Notes: generated by a model from the letters alone, not told the origin. 64,000 nt of DNA from DASXMT01 sp963755985 (GCA_963755985.1 CAVWLO010000004.1:372001-436000), one strand, 5' to 3'. Shown: positions 8,808-18,521, counted from the first letter of the stretch. Translations and numbers: made by a program.

Positions 8808-9635
8808 ATGGCACTGGGCGACACAGCTCGAACGGACGGCACGGCAGGACGGGACGGCCCAGCCCGGATGAAAGGCAAGGTGGCCATCGTGACCGGGGGT
8901 GGGAGCGGCATCGGAAGGGTGACATCCGAACTGTTCGCGGCCGAGGGAGCGAGGGTGGTGGTGGCCGACGTCCAATCCGACCAGGCGGCTTCGGTGGCTG
9001 CGGGCATCACCGAAGCGGGCGGCGTGGCCACCGCCGTCGCCGTCGACGTGACCGACGAGGATCAGGTCACGTCGATGGTCGACCACGCCATCGACACCCA
9101 CGGCGGCCTTCACGTGCTGATCAACAACGCCGGCATCTTCCCCGACGACGACGGAGGGGTGCTGGACACACCACCGTCGACATGGCAGCTGGTCATGGAG
9201 GTCAACCTGAAAGGGGTGTGGCTCGGGTGCCGGGCCGCGGTGCCGGCCATGCTGTCCTCGGGCGGAGGATCAATCGTCAACGTGGCTTCCTTCGTGGCCC
9301 TGGTCGGGGCGGCGACGGCCCAGGTGGCCTACACGGCCAGCAAGGGCGGCGTGCTGTCGTTCACCCGCGAGCTGGCTGTCGAGTATGCCCGCCAGGGGAT
9401 CCGGGCCAACTCGCTGTGCCCGGGACCGATCGAGACGCCGTTGCTGGCCGAGCTCCTGGCCGATCCGGCCCGGCGCCAACGGAGGCTGACCCACATCCCC
9501 ATCGGCCGGTTTGGCCGGCCCGATGAGATCGCCAAGGCTGCTCTCTTCCTTGCCTCCGACGATGCCTCATTCGTCACCGGATCGTCCATGGTGGTCGACG
9601 GAGGGATCACCGCCGCCTACGTCACACCCGAATGA
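8808..9635 (+). CDS. SDR family oxidoreductase
   Basis: A classical short-chain dehydrogenase with the NAD(P) motif TGGGSGIG, NNAG, serine region NVASF, YTASK and the closing VDGG motif. ATG 8808 is chosen because GGAAGGCGAG lies just upstream; the family's usual start would correspond to ATG 8868 (MKGKVAIVTGGG), so about 20 extra residues are uncertain. The glutamine-synthetase-family gene begins 38 bases after the stop, so both likely belong to the same unit. Substrate unknown. Confidence 0.87.
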   Translation: MALGDTARTDGTAGRDGPARMKGKVAIVTGGGSGIGRVTSELFAAEGARVVVADVQSDQAASVAAGITEAGGVATAVAVDVTDEDQVTSMVDHAIDTHGGLHVLINNAGIFPDDDGGVLDTPPSTWQLVMEVNLKGVWLGCRAAVPAMLSSGGGSIVNVASFVALVGAATAQVAYTASKGGVLSFTRELAVEYARQGIRANSLCPGPIETPLLAELLADPARRQRRLTHIPIGRFGRPDEIAKAALFLASDDASFVTGSSMVVDGGITAAYVTPE

Positions 9636-9673
9636 CGCTGGACGGGACCGTTCCGTCGCGAAAGAGTGCGGGA

Positions 9674-11064
9674 ATGCTCACCGTCGAGTCCCTTCGACAG
9701 GAGATCGTCTCAGGCGCCATCGACACGGTGGTGGTCGCGTTCCCCGACATCCAGGGACGGCCGGTGGGGAAACGGGTCACCGGTCCCTTTTTCCTCGAGC
9801 ATGTCCTGGATCACGGGATCGAGGTCTGCGACTACCTGCTGGCCGTCGACGTCGACATGGACCCGCTGCCCGGGTACCGGTTCGCCAACTGGGACAGTGG
9901 ATACGGAGACATGAACGCGGTGGTCGATGTCAACACCATCCGACCCCTTCCCTGGCTCGAAGGCAGCGCCCTCGTGCTCTGCGACCTGGCCACCATGGAA
10001 GGCGACCCGGTCGAGGTCTCTCCCCGCCAGATCCTACGCCGCCAACTCGAGCGAGCCCGGGGGCACGACCTGCGTAGTCAAGTGCGCCACCGAGCTCGAG
10101 TTCTACCTCTTCCGGGACTCGTTCGAGGAAGCCGCAGGGAAGGGACTGGCGCGGCCTCGTCCCCCATGCGGACACCATCGAGGACTACCAGCTGCTCCAG
10201 ACCTCACGCGATGAGTACATCATCGGCCAGATCCGGAACCAGATGCTCCAAGCCGACATCCCCATCGAGTTCTCCAAAGGCGAGGCGGGCCGGGGCCAGC
10301 ACGAGATCAACGTCACCTACGGGGAGGCGCTTGAGGTCGCCGACCGCCATGTGGTGTTCAAGAACGGGGTGAAGGAGATCGCGGCCCAGCACGGCCGGGC
10401 AGCCACGTTCATGGCCAAGTGGTCGATGGACGCGGTCGGATCCTCGTGCCATCTGCACACCAGCCTGTGGGACGCCTCATCGGATGCGCCTCTCATGGCC
10501 GCAGGTCCGGGTGAGCAAGAGGACGGCGAGGGAAACGGCGACCCCTCGAAGCTGTCCGAGCTCGGGAGGCGGTTCCTGGCCGGACAGCTTCACGCCGCCC
10601 GCCAGCTGGCCTGGTGCTTCGCCCCCTACGTCAACTCGTACCGGCGCTATGTGCCCGGCTCATGGGCCCCCACCGCGCTCGTCTGGGGGGACGACAACCG
10701 GACCTGCGGCTTCCGGGTGATCGGGCACGGGAGCGGGAGGCGGGTCGAGAGTCGGGTCCCGGGCGCCGACGTCAACCCCTACCTGGCTCTGGCCGCGGCC
10801 ATCGCCGGCGGGCTGTGGGGCATCGAGCACAAATTGGAGCTCGAGCCCGAGTTCGTCGGTAATGCCTACGAGTCGGTCGAGGTGCCCCGCATCCCGGCCA
10901 CGTTGGTCGAGGCCTTGGCCGAGTTGGAGACCAGCGAGGTCGCGGCCGAGGCATTCGGCGCCGACGTGCACCATCACCTGGTCAACACGGCCCGACAGGA
11001 ATGGGCGAAGGCCAATCAGGTGGTCACCGACTGGGAGCTGGCCCGGAACTTCGAGCGGATATGA
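9674..11064 (+). pseudogene. glutamine synthetase family protein (PuuA/GlnA-like), two frameshifts
   Basis: This family ligates glutamate or a related acid to ammonia or an amine using ATP. The N-terminal beta-grasp (FPDIQGRPVGKR) is in frame 1, the catalytic entry CATELEFYLF in frame 2, and HADTIEDYQ, GRGQHEIN, SSCHLHTSLWD, GSWAPTALVWGDDNRTCGFR and the C-terminus in frame 3. Each change is a one-base gain, near 10060-10075 and near 10152-10156; removing them gives about 462 residues, normal length. The neighbours (SDRs, aldehyde dehydrogenase, puuD remnant) favour a gamma-glutamyl-amine ligase over true glutamine synthetase. Real decay and sequence error are both possible. Confidence 0.83.
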
Positions 11065-11883
11065 GTGGCACCCACTGAGGCGGCGTCCTGTGGTCCAATG
11101 GCGAATATCCAGGTCTCTGACAACCCCGAGGCGCTCCTCGCCGTGCTTTCGAGTGCGGGATTCGTCGCCGCCCGGGAGGAGGCGGACGAGCTGGTCACGC
11201 ACGCGGCGGGCGATGTCGAGCTCCTGGGCTCTCTCGTCGGGCGTCGCCTGGCCGGTGAGCCGTTGGCCTGGATCACCGGGGCCATCTCGTTCTGCGGCGT
11301 GGACGTCCGCGTCGATCCCGGGGTCTACGTGCCCCGATGGCAGACCGAGCCGCTGGCCAAACGAGCCATCGGCCGCCTGTCGGCCACCGGCTCAGCCATC
11401 GATCTCTGCACCGGATCGGGAGCCCTGGCCAAGATCCTACTCACGGCCCATCCCGCCGCCCGCGTCGTGGCCTCAGACGTCGACGGGCGAGCCGTCACCT
11501 GCGCGGCGGCGAACGGCGTGGAGGCCTATTGCGGCGACCTCTTCGCCCCCCTGCCAGCCACGCTGGAAGGAAGGGTCGACGTCGTGGTGGCCGTCGTGCC
11601 CTACGTGCCGACGTCCGCCCTGTCGCTGCTCCCGCGCGACACCCTCGCGTTCGAGTCGCCGCTGTCCTATGACGGTGGCCCCGACGGCACGGCGATCCTG
11701 CGGCGCGTCATCGCCGGCGCTCCCCGCTACCTCCGGCGGGGCGGCGCGCTGCTGCTCGAGCTCGGCGGAGAGCAGGCCGACGCGTTGGACGACGACCTCG
11801 CCGGTCTCGGCTACAGCGACGCCACCGTTCTCCTCGACGAGGACGGCGACGTCCGCGGCATAGAGGCGGTCCTCGTGGGTTGA
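11065..11883 (+). CDS. PrmC/HemK-related N5-glutamine methyltransferase-like protein
   Basis: A SAM-dependent methyltransferase of about 272 residues related to PrmC, which methylates the glutamine of release-factor GGQ loops. The all-alpha N-terminal part, PLAWITGAISF, PRWQTEPLA and SAM motif I (AIDLCTGSGAL) are visible. In PrmC the substrate glutamine sits in NPPY; here the segment reads VVAVVPYVP, so the asparagine is absent. This places it in the PrmC-related group of unknown substrate. GTG 11065 follows the previous stop directly; ATG 11098 is an alternative start. Confidence 0.75.
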   Translation: MAPTEAASCGPMANIQVSDNPEALLAVLSSAGFVAAREEADELVTHAAGDVELLGSLVGRRLAGEPLAWITGAISFCGVDVRVDPGVYVPRWQTEPLAKRAIGRLSATGSAIDLCTGSGALAKILLTAHPAARVVASDVDGRAVTCAAANGVEAYCGDLFAPLPATLEGRVDVVVAVVPYVPTSALSLLPRDTLAFESPLSYDGGPDGTAILRRVIAGAPRYLRRGGALLLELGGEQADALDDDLAGLGYSDATVLLDEDGDVRGIEAVLVG

Positions 11884-11918
11884 GGTGGCGGCCCTGGCGG
11901 TTGAGGTGGCGGCCCTGG
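11878..11918 (+). repeat. tandem 20-bp repeat between convergent genes
   Basis: GGTTGAGGTGGCGGCCCTGG occurs at 11878-11897 and 11899-11918, with a partial third copy starting near 11921. The first copy overlaps the stop codon of the methyltransferase. It lies between two convergent genes, so it may affect transcript ends or be neutral expansion. Confidence 0.7.
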
Positions 11919-11972
11919 TGGGTTGAGGCCGAGGCGGGAGCGGCCACCGGTGCCCGGACCGTCGTGGGACGA

Positions 11973-13385
11973 TCAGGTCGTCTTGAACATCAAGTCGGCG
12001 TAGCGGCCGAGCAATTCCTCCACCGTGGCCCGCGTGTCGACGGCCCCGGTCATCCCGTAGATCGGGGCCATGACGCCCTCGGCGCCGGGCATCCCGACCA
12101 GCGCCTCGACCGAATCCCGCAGGTCGGACACGAAACGATCGGCCACGCCGGGCTGGGTATGGCGCAAGGTCACGCAGATGTGGGCGGCCGCGGGCCGCTG
12201 CAGCCCGTTCAGGCTCCACCCCCGCTGACCCATCTGATCGGAGATGCCGTACACGTCGAGGGAGTCCGAGGTGAAGGCGATGACCCACAGGGGGTTCCCG
12301 ATGACCTCCAGTTGGGGAATGTCCTCGATGCCCTTCCGGATGACCTGGGCCGCCTCCAGGATCTTCTTGGTCGCGGCCAGATAGCCCTCCTCGCCGAAGG
12401 CCACCATGGCTGCCCAACACTCGGCCGACAGGGCACCGGGTCGGCTCCCGGCGAAGGTGGGCGAGTAGTACAGGCCCCCCATCCACGTGGCCGTGCGGTA
12501 GTACTGGTGCATCCGGATGTCCGGTGCCCGGTAGAGCACCACCGATGTGCCCTTGGCCGCGTACCCGAACTTGTGGGTATCGGCGGATATGGAGGTGACC
12601 CCGGGCAGCCGGAAGTCGAAGGGGGGGACGTCGTAGCCCAGCTTCTCGGCCCACGGGAGAACGAAGCCGCCCAGGCAACAATCGGTGTGGAAGCCCACAC
12701 CGGCGTTCCGGGCCAGCTCCGAGAGGTCCTCGATGGGATCGATGATGCCGTGGGGGAACCCGGGGGCCGAGCCGACCAAGGCGACGGTGTTGTCGGTGAT
12801 GGCGGACTCGGCTGCTCCGACGTCGGCGCGCCAGTCGGAGTCGAGCGGGACGGGGACGAGGGTGATCCCGAAGTAATGGGACGCCTTGTCGAAGGCAGCG
12901 TGGGCGCTGACCGGCACCACCATCTCCGGTTCGGTGATGCCCCGCTCGGCCTTGGCCCGGTCCCGGTAGGTGCGCATGGCCAGCATGATCGACTCGGTCC
13001 CCCCCGAGGACACCGTGCCGCAGACCGTGGGCACACCCGTCTCGCCGCCACCGAGCATGGTGGCGGTCATGGCCACGATCTCGGCCTCGAACTTGACGGC
13101 GCTCGGCCACAGGTCGGGGTGCAACGGGTTGGCTTGCGAGTTGAGGGCGTAGACCTCGTTCAGGAAGTCGATGTGCTCCTTGTCGCCGTGGTAGACGGCA
13201 CCCGAGGCAAAGCCGTCCCGCCACTTCGCCTCCTCCCCGGCCGTCAGCTCGCGGATCTCGGCCAGGATGTCAGCCCGGGCCCGGCCCGCCGCAGGAAGGC
13301 GGGTGTAGGTGTGGTGCGACTGGCGGTAGGGGCGCATCTCGCCCTCGAGCACGTCCATCACGAAATCGAGATCCGATGATTCCAC
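11973..13385 (-). CDS. PLP-dependent lyase of the sphingosine-1-phosphate lyase / group II decarboxylase family
   Basis: A 470-residue fold-type I PLP enzyme. CGTVSSGGTESIMLAM binds the cofactor phosphate, HTDCCLGGF carries the PLP-stacking region, and the Schiff-base lysine lies in SISADTHKFGYAAKG, a signature close to sphingosine-1-phosphate lyase, which splits phosphorylated amino alcohols into an aldehyde and an amine phosphate. GTG 13385 has AAGGGGG upstream. It lies 11 bases after the FGGY kinase on the same strand. Family assignment is good; that it acts on a sphingoid base is not shown, and bacterial relatives can be tyrosine or glutamate decarboxylase-like. Confidence 0.85.
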   Translation of the reverse strand: MESSDLDFVMDVLEGEMRPYRQSHHTYTRLPAAGRARADILAEIRELTAGEEAKWRDGFASGAVYHGDKEHIDFLNEVYALNSQANPLHPDLWPSAVKFEAEIVAMTATMLGGGETGVPTVCGTVSSGGTESIMLAMRTYRDRAKAERGITEPEMVVPVSAHAAFDKASHYFGITLVPVPLDSDWRADVGAAESAITDNTVALVGSAPGFPHGIIDPIEDLSELARNAGVGFHTDCCLGGFVLPWAEKLGYDVPPFDFRLPGVTSISADTHKFGYAAKGTSVVLYRAPDIRMHQYYRTATWMGGLYYSPTFAGSRPGALSAECWAAMVAFGEEGYLAATKKILEAAQVIRKGIEDIPQLEVIGNPLWVIAFTSDSLDVYGISDQMGQRGWSLNGLQRPAAAHICVTLRHTQPGVADRFVSDLRDSVEALVGMPGAEGVMAPIYGMTGAVDTRATVEELLGRYADLMFKTT

Positions 13386-13396
13386 GGCAGTCCCCC

Positions 13397-14962
13397 TTAG
13401 AACCGGTTCAGGCGCTTGTGGATGCCCTTGGTCTGTTTGTACAGCGCCACGAACTCCCGGTAGAGCTCGTCGTACACAGCCGTCGGAGAGCTGTCCGGCG
13501 TGTAGGTGGCGCGGATGGCCACCATAGAGGGGATGTCGCCCACCGTGATGTGCCCCAGGGCCATCAGGGTGAGCAGGCCCGCCCCCCGCACATTGGCCAG
13601 CACGGGCTCGTCCACCTGTCGGATGACGCGACCGGTCACGTCGGCGTGGATCTGGGCCCACAGGTCCGAGCTGGCTCCGCCACCGATGAAGGCCAGGGAG
13701 TCGAAACGCTTCCCGGCGAACCGCTCGACGGCGCCGAGGAGCCAGCGCGAGTTGAAGGCCACCCCTTCGAACACGGCCCGGACCATCTGTTCCCTGCTGG
13801 TGCCGAGCGACAGGTTGTGGAACCCGCCCCGGATGGTGTGATCGTCGACCGGGGACCGCTCGCCGTTCAACCAAGGGGTGAAGAGCACTCGCCCGCTTCC
13901 CGGAGCGATGCCGGCGGCCATGGCGTTGCACGATTCGAAGTCATCGGCCCACCCGAGGTTGTCCCGTACGAAGGTGAGGCAGGCTCCGGCCGTCTCGTGC
14001 TCGTCGACGATCACGTACTTGCCGGCCAGCGCGGCGGGAATGGACGCCACGTTCCGGAGGGCATCGGTCTTCTTGAAGGGAACGTGGCCCGAGATCCACG
14101 ATGAGGTCCCGATGTAGAGGTGGGCCTCGAGATCGGCAACCGCGCCCGACCCGATCACGGCCGAGTGGACGTCGCCACTGCCGGTGGCCACGGGCAGTCC
14201 GGCCGGGATGCCAAGCTCGTCGGCGACCGACGGGGTCACCGTGCCAATGACCGTCCCCGGTGGCACGAGGTCGGGGAGCCGGGAGCGGTCCAGGCCGACC
14301 ATGGCCAGGAGCCCGTCGTCGTAGTCAACGGCATCGATGCGGCGGTTGTCGGTGACCCAATGGGCGGCGATGGAATCGAACGAGGCGCACGTGCGCCCCG
14401 TGAGCCGCAGGTTCAGGTAGTCGACCGGTTCGAGGAAGGTGACCGTGTGCCGGTAGACATCGGGGTGCTCGTCCCGAATGAACAGGATGTGGGCGGCGGG
14501 GTCCTTGCCCGACATCCCCGGTGCTCCCCCCGTCCGCCACAACCAACGGGCCAGCTTGGCCGGTGCGTAGCCGAGAACCGTCACCGCCCCCCCGGCCGCC
14601 TCGCGAATGGCCCGGTTCCCCCTCGAGTCCAACCAGATCACCGCCCGCATCAGCGGTCCTCCGTCGGCTCCGACGGCCACCGTTCCCGACCATTGGGCCG
14701 TGCACCCCACGCCGATGATACGCGTGGCGGCCACGCCGCTGTCGGCCACCGCCCGACGAGTGGCAACGACAATGGCCGACCACCAGTCGGCCGGGTCCTG
14801 TTCGGCCCCACCGTCGGGCAGCAGGTGGAGCGGAACAGGATGATGGGCATGGGCCGCCACCTTCCCGCTCGTCGACACCAGGGCCACCTTGGGTCCACCG
14901 GTACCGAGATCGATGGCCAGGACGAACTGCTCGCCGACCTCGTCCACCGGGGACGCGGTCAA
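13397..14962 (-). CDS. FGGY family carbohydrate kinase
   Basis: A 521-residue sugar/polyol kinase related to xylulokinase. The N-terminal ATP-site DLGTGGPK, the substrate region TAQWSGT and WLDSRG, and the C-terminal phosphate motif AFIGGGASSDLWAQ are visible. The TTG start at 14962 overlaps the ileS stop (TTGA); GTG 14947 is an alternative. It is followed by the S1P-lyase-like gene, making a kinase-then-lyase pair. The substrate, a pentulose or other polyol, cannot be decided from sequence. Confidence 0.87.
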   Translation of the reverse strand: MTASPVDEVGEQFVLAIDLGTGGPKVALVSTSGKVAAHAHHPVPLHLLPDGGAEQDPADWWSAIVVATRRAVADSGVAATRIIGVGCTAQWSGTVAVGADGGPLMRAVIWLDSRGNRAIREAAGGAVTVLGYAPAKLARWLWRTGGAPGMSGKDPAAHILFIRDEHPDVYRHTVTFLEPVDYLNLRLTGRTCASFDSIAAHWVTDNRRIDAVDYDDGLLAMVGLDRSRLPDLVPPGTVIGTVTPSVADELGIPAGLPVATGSGDVHSAVIGSGAVADLEAHLYIGTSSWISGHVPFKKTDALRNVASIPAALAGKYVIVDEHETAGACLTFVRDNLGWADDFESCNAMAAGIAPGSGRVLFTPWLNGERSPVDDHTIRGGFHNLSLGTSREQMVRAVFEGVAFNSRWLLGAVERFAGKRFDSLAFIGGGASSDLWAQIHADVTGRVIRQVDEPVLANVRGAGLLTLMALGHITVGDIPSMVAIRATYTPDSSPTAVYDELYREFVALYKQTKGIHKRLNRF

Positions 14963-17900
14963 GCCTTCGTCACCCACGCTCGGGCGGCCAGGGGTACGCC
15001 GTCCTCGCCGTCGAGCTCGAGGGCTGTTCCCTCTCCTCCCCCTCGGGCGCCCCCGTCGGGAGAGGGAGCGGTCGTCTCCACCGTCCGGGCCAGGACCTCG
15101 CGGCCGACGAGCTCGAGGAGCGGACGGCCCAGGAATTCGAGCCCGACCAGATGGAGCCGGATCCAGTCCGACACCTCCAGCCCGGCGGCCTTGCGCATCT
15201 CTTGGACCTGGCGCACCACTTCCCGGGCCAGGCCCCGCTGCCACAGCTCGGTGTCCACGGTGAGATCGAGGGCCACCACCTCGGCCCCGTCCCGGGAGAC
15301 GGCGAACCCGGGCTGGGCCTTGACCCGGAGCTCCACCTCGTCGGGTCCCAGCTCGACCGGGCCGTCGGGCAGTCGGACGGTCACCGGCCGTCCCTCCCCC
15401 AGCGCACCGGCGGCAGCTGCACCGTCGACGTCGCCCATGGCCGCCCGGAGCTGTTGGACCCGCTTGCCCAAACGGGGCCCGAGCAGCTTGAAGTTCGGTA
15501 CCAGCTCATAGGTCAGGACGTCGCCCAGTTCCGAGGTGGCCTCCACCCGGTCCACGTTCAGCTCGTCCTCGACGATGCCGCCGGGAAGGCCGGGGCTGCC
15601 CGGCGGCAGGTACACGAGCGCTCGAGCCAGGGGCTGGCGCACCTTGATGCCCGCCTCGGCCCGGGCTGCCCGCCCGAGGGACGACAATTGGCGGGCCAGG
15701 CCCATTTCCCGCTCGAGCGTGACATCGACGGCCTCGGTGTCGACGACGGGCCAGTCGGTCAGGTGCACCGACTGGTCCTCGGCCGAATCGGTCAGGTCCC
15801 GCCACAGGCGGTCGGCCAGGAACGGGCACAGGGGGGCGAGGAGCCCGGACAGGGTGACCAGCGCCTCGTGCAAGGTGGCCTGGGCGGCGAGGGAGTCAGC
15901 AGGGTCGGCGCCAGGGTCCGTCCGCCAGAACCGCCGCCGGCTACGCCGGACGTACCAGTTGGAGAGGTCATCGACCAGGCGGCCGATCGACGACGCCGCC
16001 GGGTAGGGCTCGTACCCGTCGAGGGCCTGGGTCACCTCGGCGACGGTGCCGGCGATACGGGAGCGCAACCACCGGTCGAGCACCGAGCGGTCCGCCGGAG
16101 CCGGGATCCCCGGGTCGGACGGGTCGAAGTCGTTGAGCGACGCGTAGGTGGTGAAGAACGACCAGGTGTTCCAGAGGGTCAGCAGCGTGTCCCGCATGGC
16201 CGTGTCGATGATCTCGAAGCTCACCCGGGTCGGCGTCCAGGGCGAGCCCTGGGAGAACATCCACCACCGCAGCGGATCGGCTCCACGGGTGTCGATGATC
16301 TCCCAGGGGTCGATGACGTTACCGATGCTCTTGGACATCTTGCGGCCGTCGCTGTCCACGATGTGCCCGAGGCACAAGACGTTGCGGTACGGGGCCTGGC
16401 CGTGCACCAGGGTGTTCACGGCCAGTAGGGAGTAGAACCAGCCCCGGGTCTGGTCGATGGCCTCGGCGATGAAGTCGGCCGGATAGACGAATCGGTCCTC
16501 GGATCCGTCGGCCAGGGGGTACCCCCACTGGGCCGAGGGCATGGCGCCCGAGTCGAACCAGGCATCGATGACCGGCTCGACCCGCCGCATCTCGGAAGGG
16601 GGCCCGCCGAACCTTGCGGCACCGCCGGTCTCGACCGCCTCGCCGGCCTCTTCTACGCCGGCGCCCTCGCCGGCACAGGTGGGGCAGGGGAAGCTGATCT
16701 CGTCGATGGCCGGCCGGTGGGGGTCCACGTCGGACACGTCGCGCCCGGCCAGCTCGGACAGCTCGGACAGGGAGCCCACGCAGTGGAGATGACCCTGCCC
16801 GCACCGCCAGACGGGGAGCGGCGTGCCCCAGAACCGATCGCGGGACAGGGCCCAGTCGACGTTGTTGGCCAGCCACTCCCCCATCCGTCCGTCCCGGATG
16901 TGCTCGGGGTGCCAGCCGATGGTCTGGTTCTCGGCCACCAGCTCGGCCTTGCGCTCCGAGGTCTTCACGTACCAGCTCGGCTTGCCCCAGTAGATGAGGG
17001 CGGTGCCACACCGCCAGCAGTGCGGGTAGGAGTGCTCGTAGGGTGACCGCCGCACCAACAGGCCAGCCGCGTCCAGCCGGTCGTTGACCTCCGTGTTGGT
17101 GTCGCGCACCAACCGGTCGGCCAGCCAGGGGACGTCATCGGTGAAGCGTCCGTCGGGCCCCACCGGGTTGAGGGTGGGCAGCCCCTCCTCCCGGCCGACA
17201 TGACGGTCGACCTCACCGAAGGCAGGGGCCAGATGGACGATACCGGTGCCCTCGTCGGCCTCGACGAAGTCCCCGGGGACCACTCGCCAGCCCTCGCCGG
17301 TCCCCGGAGGGGCGGTCAGATCGTCGAAGGGGCGGCGATAGGTCAGCCCGACCAGGTCGGCGCCGATGAGATGGGTGCTCGCCCGTGCGTCCTCCCCGAA
17401 GACCGATGCCACCAGGTCGGTGGCCACGATCACGTCGTCGACCACGCTGTAGTCGAGATCGGGGCCGACGGCCGCACCCGTGTTGGACAAGAGGGTCCAG
17501 GGCGTCGTCGTCCAGGCCACCAGCGAGAGCCCGGCCAGGGAGTCCCGGCCCAGCCGGGCGGCCAGGCGGTCGGCGGCGGCGCCTTCGTCGAGCAAAGGAA
17601 ATCGGACGAAGGCCGACTCGTCGACCACCGCCCGGTACACGTCGGGCTGTCCGAGCTCGTGGCTGCTCAACGCGGTACCGCACCGGGGACAGTACGGCAC
17701 CACCTTGATGTCCTCGTAGAGGAGTCCCTGGTTCCAGATCTCCTTCAGCTGCCACCAGACCGACTCGATGTAGTCGGGGCTGAACGTCCAGTAGGCGTCA
17801 TCGATGTCGATCCAGTAGCCGATGCGCTCGGTCAGGCGCTTCCAGTCGCCGACGTAGTTGCGGACCGACTCGCGGCACAGGCGCACGAACTCGGCGATGC

Positions 17901-18237
17901 CGACCTCCTCTTCGATCTGTCGCTTGTCGGTGATCCCCAGCTGCTTTTCCACCTCGACCTCGACCGGCAACCCGTGGGTGTCCCACCCGGCCTTCCTGGG
18001 CACGGCGTACCCGCGCATGGTCCGGTACCGGCAAAAGAGGTCCTTGAAGGCGCGGGCCCAGACGTGATGCAGACCGGGACGGCCGTTCGCCGTGGGCGGC
18101 CCTTCGTAGAAGACCCAGGGCTCGGCTCCCGATCGGAGCTCGATCGAACGCTGGAAGATGCGGTGGTCGCTCCACCGAGCCAACTCCTCGGCTTCTAGCT
18201 TGGCAAAGTCTGCTTCGGTGGGGACCGGACGGAACAA
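14959..18237 (-). CDS. ileS: isoleucyl-tRNA synthetase
   Basis: A 1092-residue class I synthetase that charges tRNA-Ile. The HIGH-type motif appears as RPGLHHVW near residue 53, the editing (CP1) domain contains WTTTPWTLLSNTGA, the zinc/anticodon parts contain YCPRCGTALSSHELGQ, and the ATP-binding KMSKS sequence appears as GRKMSKSIGNVIDPW. The length fits the long bacterial/eukaryotic-like clade common in Actinobacteria. The start is TTG 18237. No T-box motif is recognisable in the 280 bases upstream. Confidence 0.97.
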   Translation of the reverse strand: MFRPVPTEADFAKLEAEELARWSDHRIFQRSIELRSGAEPWVFYEGPPTANGRPGLHHVWARAFKDLFCRYRTMRGYAVPRKAGWDTHGLPVEVEVEKQLGITDKRQIEEEVGIAEFVRLCRESVRNYVGDWKRLTERIGYWIDIDDAYWTFSPDYIESVWWQLKEIWNQGLLYEDIKVVPYCPRCGTALSSHELGQPDVYRAVVDESAFVRFPLLDEGAAADRLAARLGRDSLAGLSLVAWTTTPWTLLSNTGAAVGPDLDYSVVDDVIVATDLVASVFGEDARASTHLIGADLVGLTYRRPFDDLTAPPGTGEGWRVVPGDFVEADEGTGIVHLAPAFGEVDRHVGREEGLPTLNPVGPDGRFTDDVPWLADRLVRDTNTEVNDRLDAAGLLVRRSPYEHSYPHCWRCGTALIYWGKPSWYVKTSERKAELVAENQTIGWHPEHIRDGRMGEWLANNVDWALSRDRFWGTPLPVWRCGQGHLHCVGSLSELSELAGRDVSDVDPHRPAIDEISFPCPTCAGEGAGVEEAGEAVETGGAARFGGPPSEMRRVEPVIDAWFDSGAMPSAQWGYPLADGSEDRFVYPADFIAEAIDQTRGWFYSLLAVNTLVHGQAPYRNVLCLGHIVDSDGRKMSKSIGNVIDPWEIIDTRGADPLRWWMFSQGSPWTPTRVSFEIIDTAMRDTLLTLWNTWSFFTTYASLNDFDPSDPGIPAPADRSVLDRWLRSRIAGTVAEVTQALDGYEPYPAASSIGRLVDDLSNWYVRRSRRRFWRTDPGADPADSLAAQATLHEALVTLSGLLAPLCPFLADRLWRDLTDSAEDQSVHLTDWPVVDTEAVDVTLEREMGLARQLSSLGRAARAEAGIKVRQPLARALVYLPPGSPGLPGGIVEDELNVDRVEATSELGDVLTYELVPNFKLLGPRLGKRVQQLRAAMGDVDGAAAAGALGEGRPVTVRLPDGPVELGPDEVELRVKAQPGFAVSRDGAEVVALDLTVDTELWQRGLAREVVRQVQEMRKAAGLEVSDWIRLHLVGLEFLGRPLLELVGREVLARTVETTAPSPDGGARGGGEGTALELDGEDGVPLAARAWVTKA

Positions 18238-18440
18238 CGGAGCTCCTCGGGGGACAGGTCGGTGCGAGACCCGATACTACGGGCGACCGGCACTTGGGCC
18301 CGTCGGCCGGCCCGGCGGAGCGCCTCCTGGGCCGCACCCGCACCGGCATCTCCTTCCTGGCCCGCTGCCCGCCGGCCCTCCGGCACATCTGAACCGCCGG
18401 CCGCCGGCGGCGAGCACATATGATCTCGTTGCCCGCCCGT

Positions 18441-18512
18441 GGCCGGCACCTGTGACCCCCTGGCTGCCCGCAGGCCGGCACCTGTGACCCGCTGCCCGCC
18501 TGCGGCGGGCAG
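18441..18512 (+). repeat. 18-bp direct repeats plus hairpin between ileS and fpg
   Basis: GGCCGGCACCTGTGACCC occurs at 18441-18458 and 18473-18490, and a perfect inverted repeat follows (CTGCCCGCC, 3-base loop, GGCGGGCAG; 18492-18512). The block lies in the divergent promoter region, ending 9 bases before the fpg start. Weaker relatives of the repeat extend toward ileS. It may act on either promoter; the sequence alone does not show how. Confidence 0.6.
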
Positions 18513-18521
18513 AATTGACCC

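Noticed and set aside
11973..13931. Longer start for the PLP lyase at 13931
   Set aside because: The extra part overlaps the kinase frame and is Arg-rich; GTG 13385 has a good ribosome site.
13397..15244. Longer FGGY kinase start at 15244
   Set aside because: The extra residues are Arg/Pro-rich and overlap ileS on the same strand; the TTG at 14962 overlaps the ileS stop.
18238..18521. T-box riboswitch upstream of ileS
   Set aside because: Actinobacterial ileS genes can have one, but the conserved T-box core with TGGNACC was not found in the minus strand leader.
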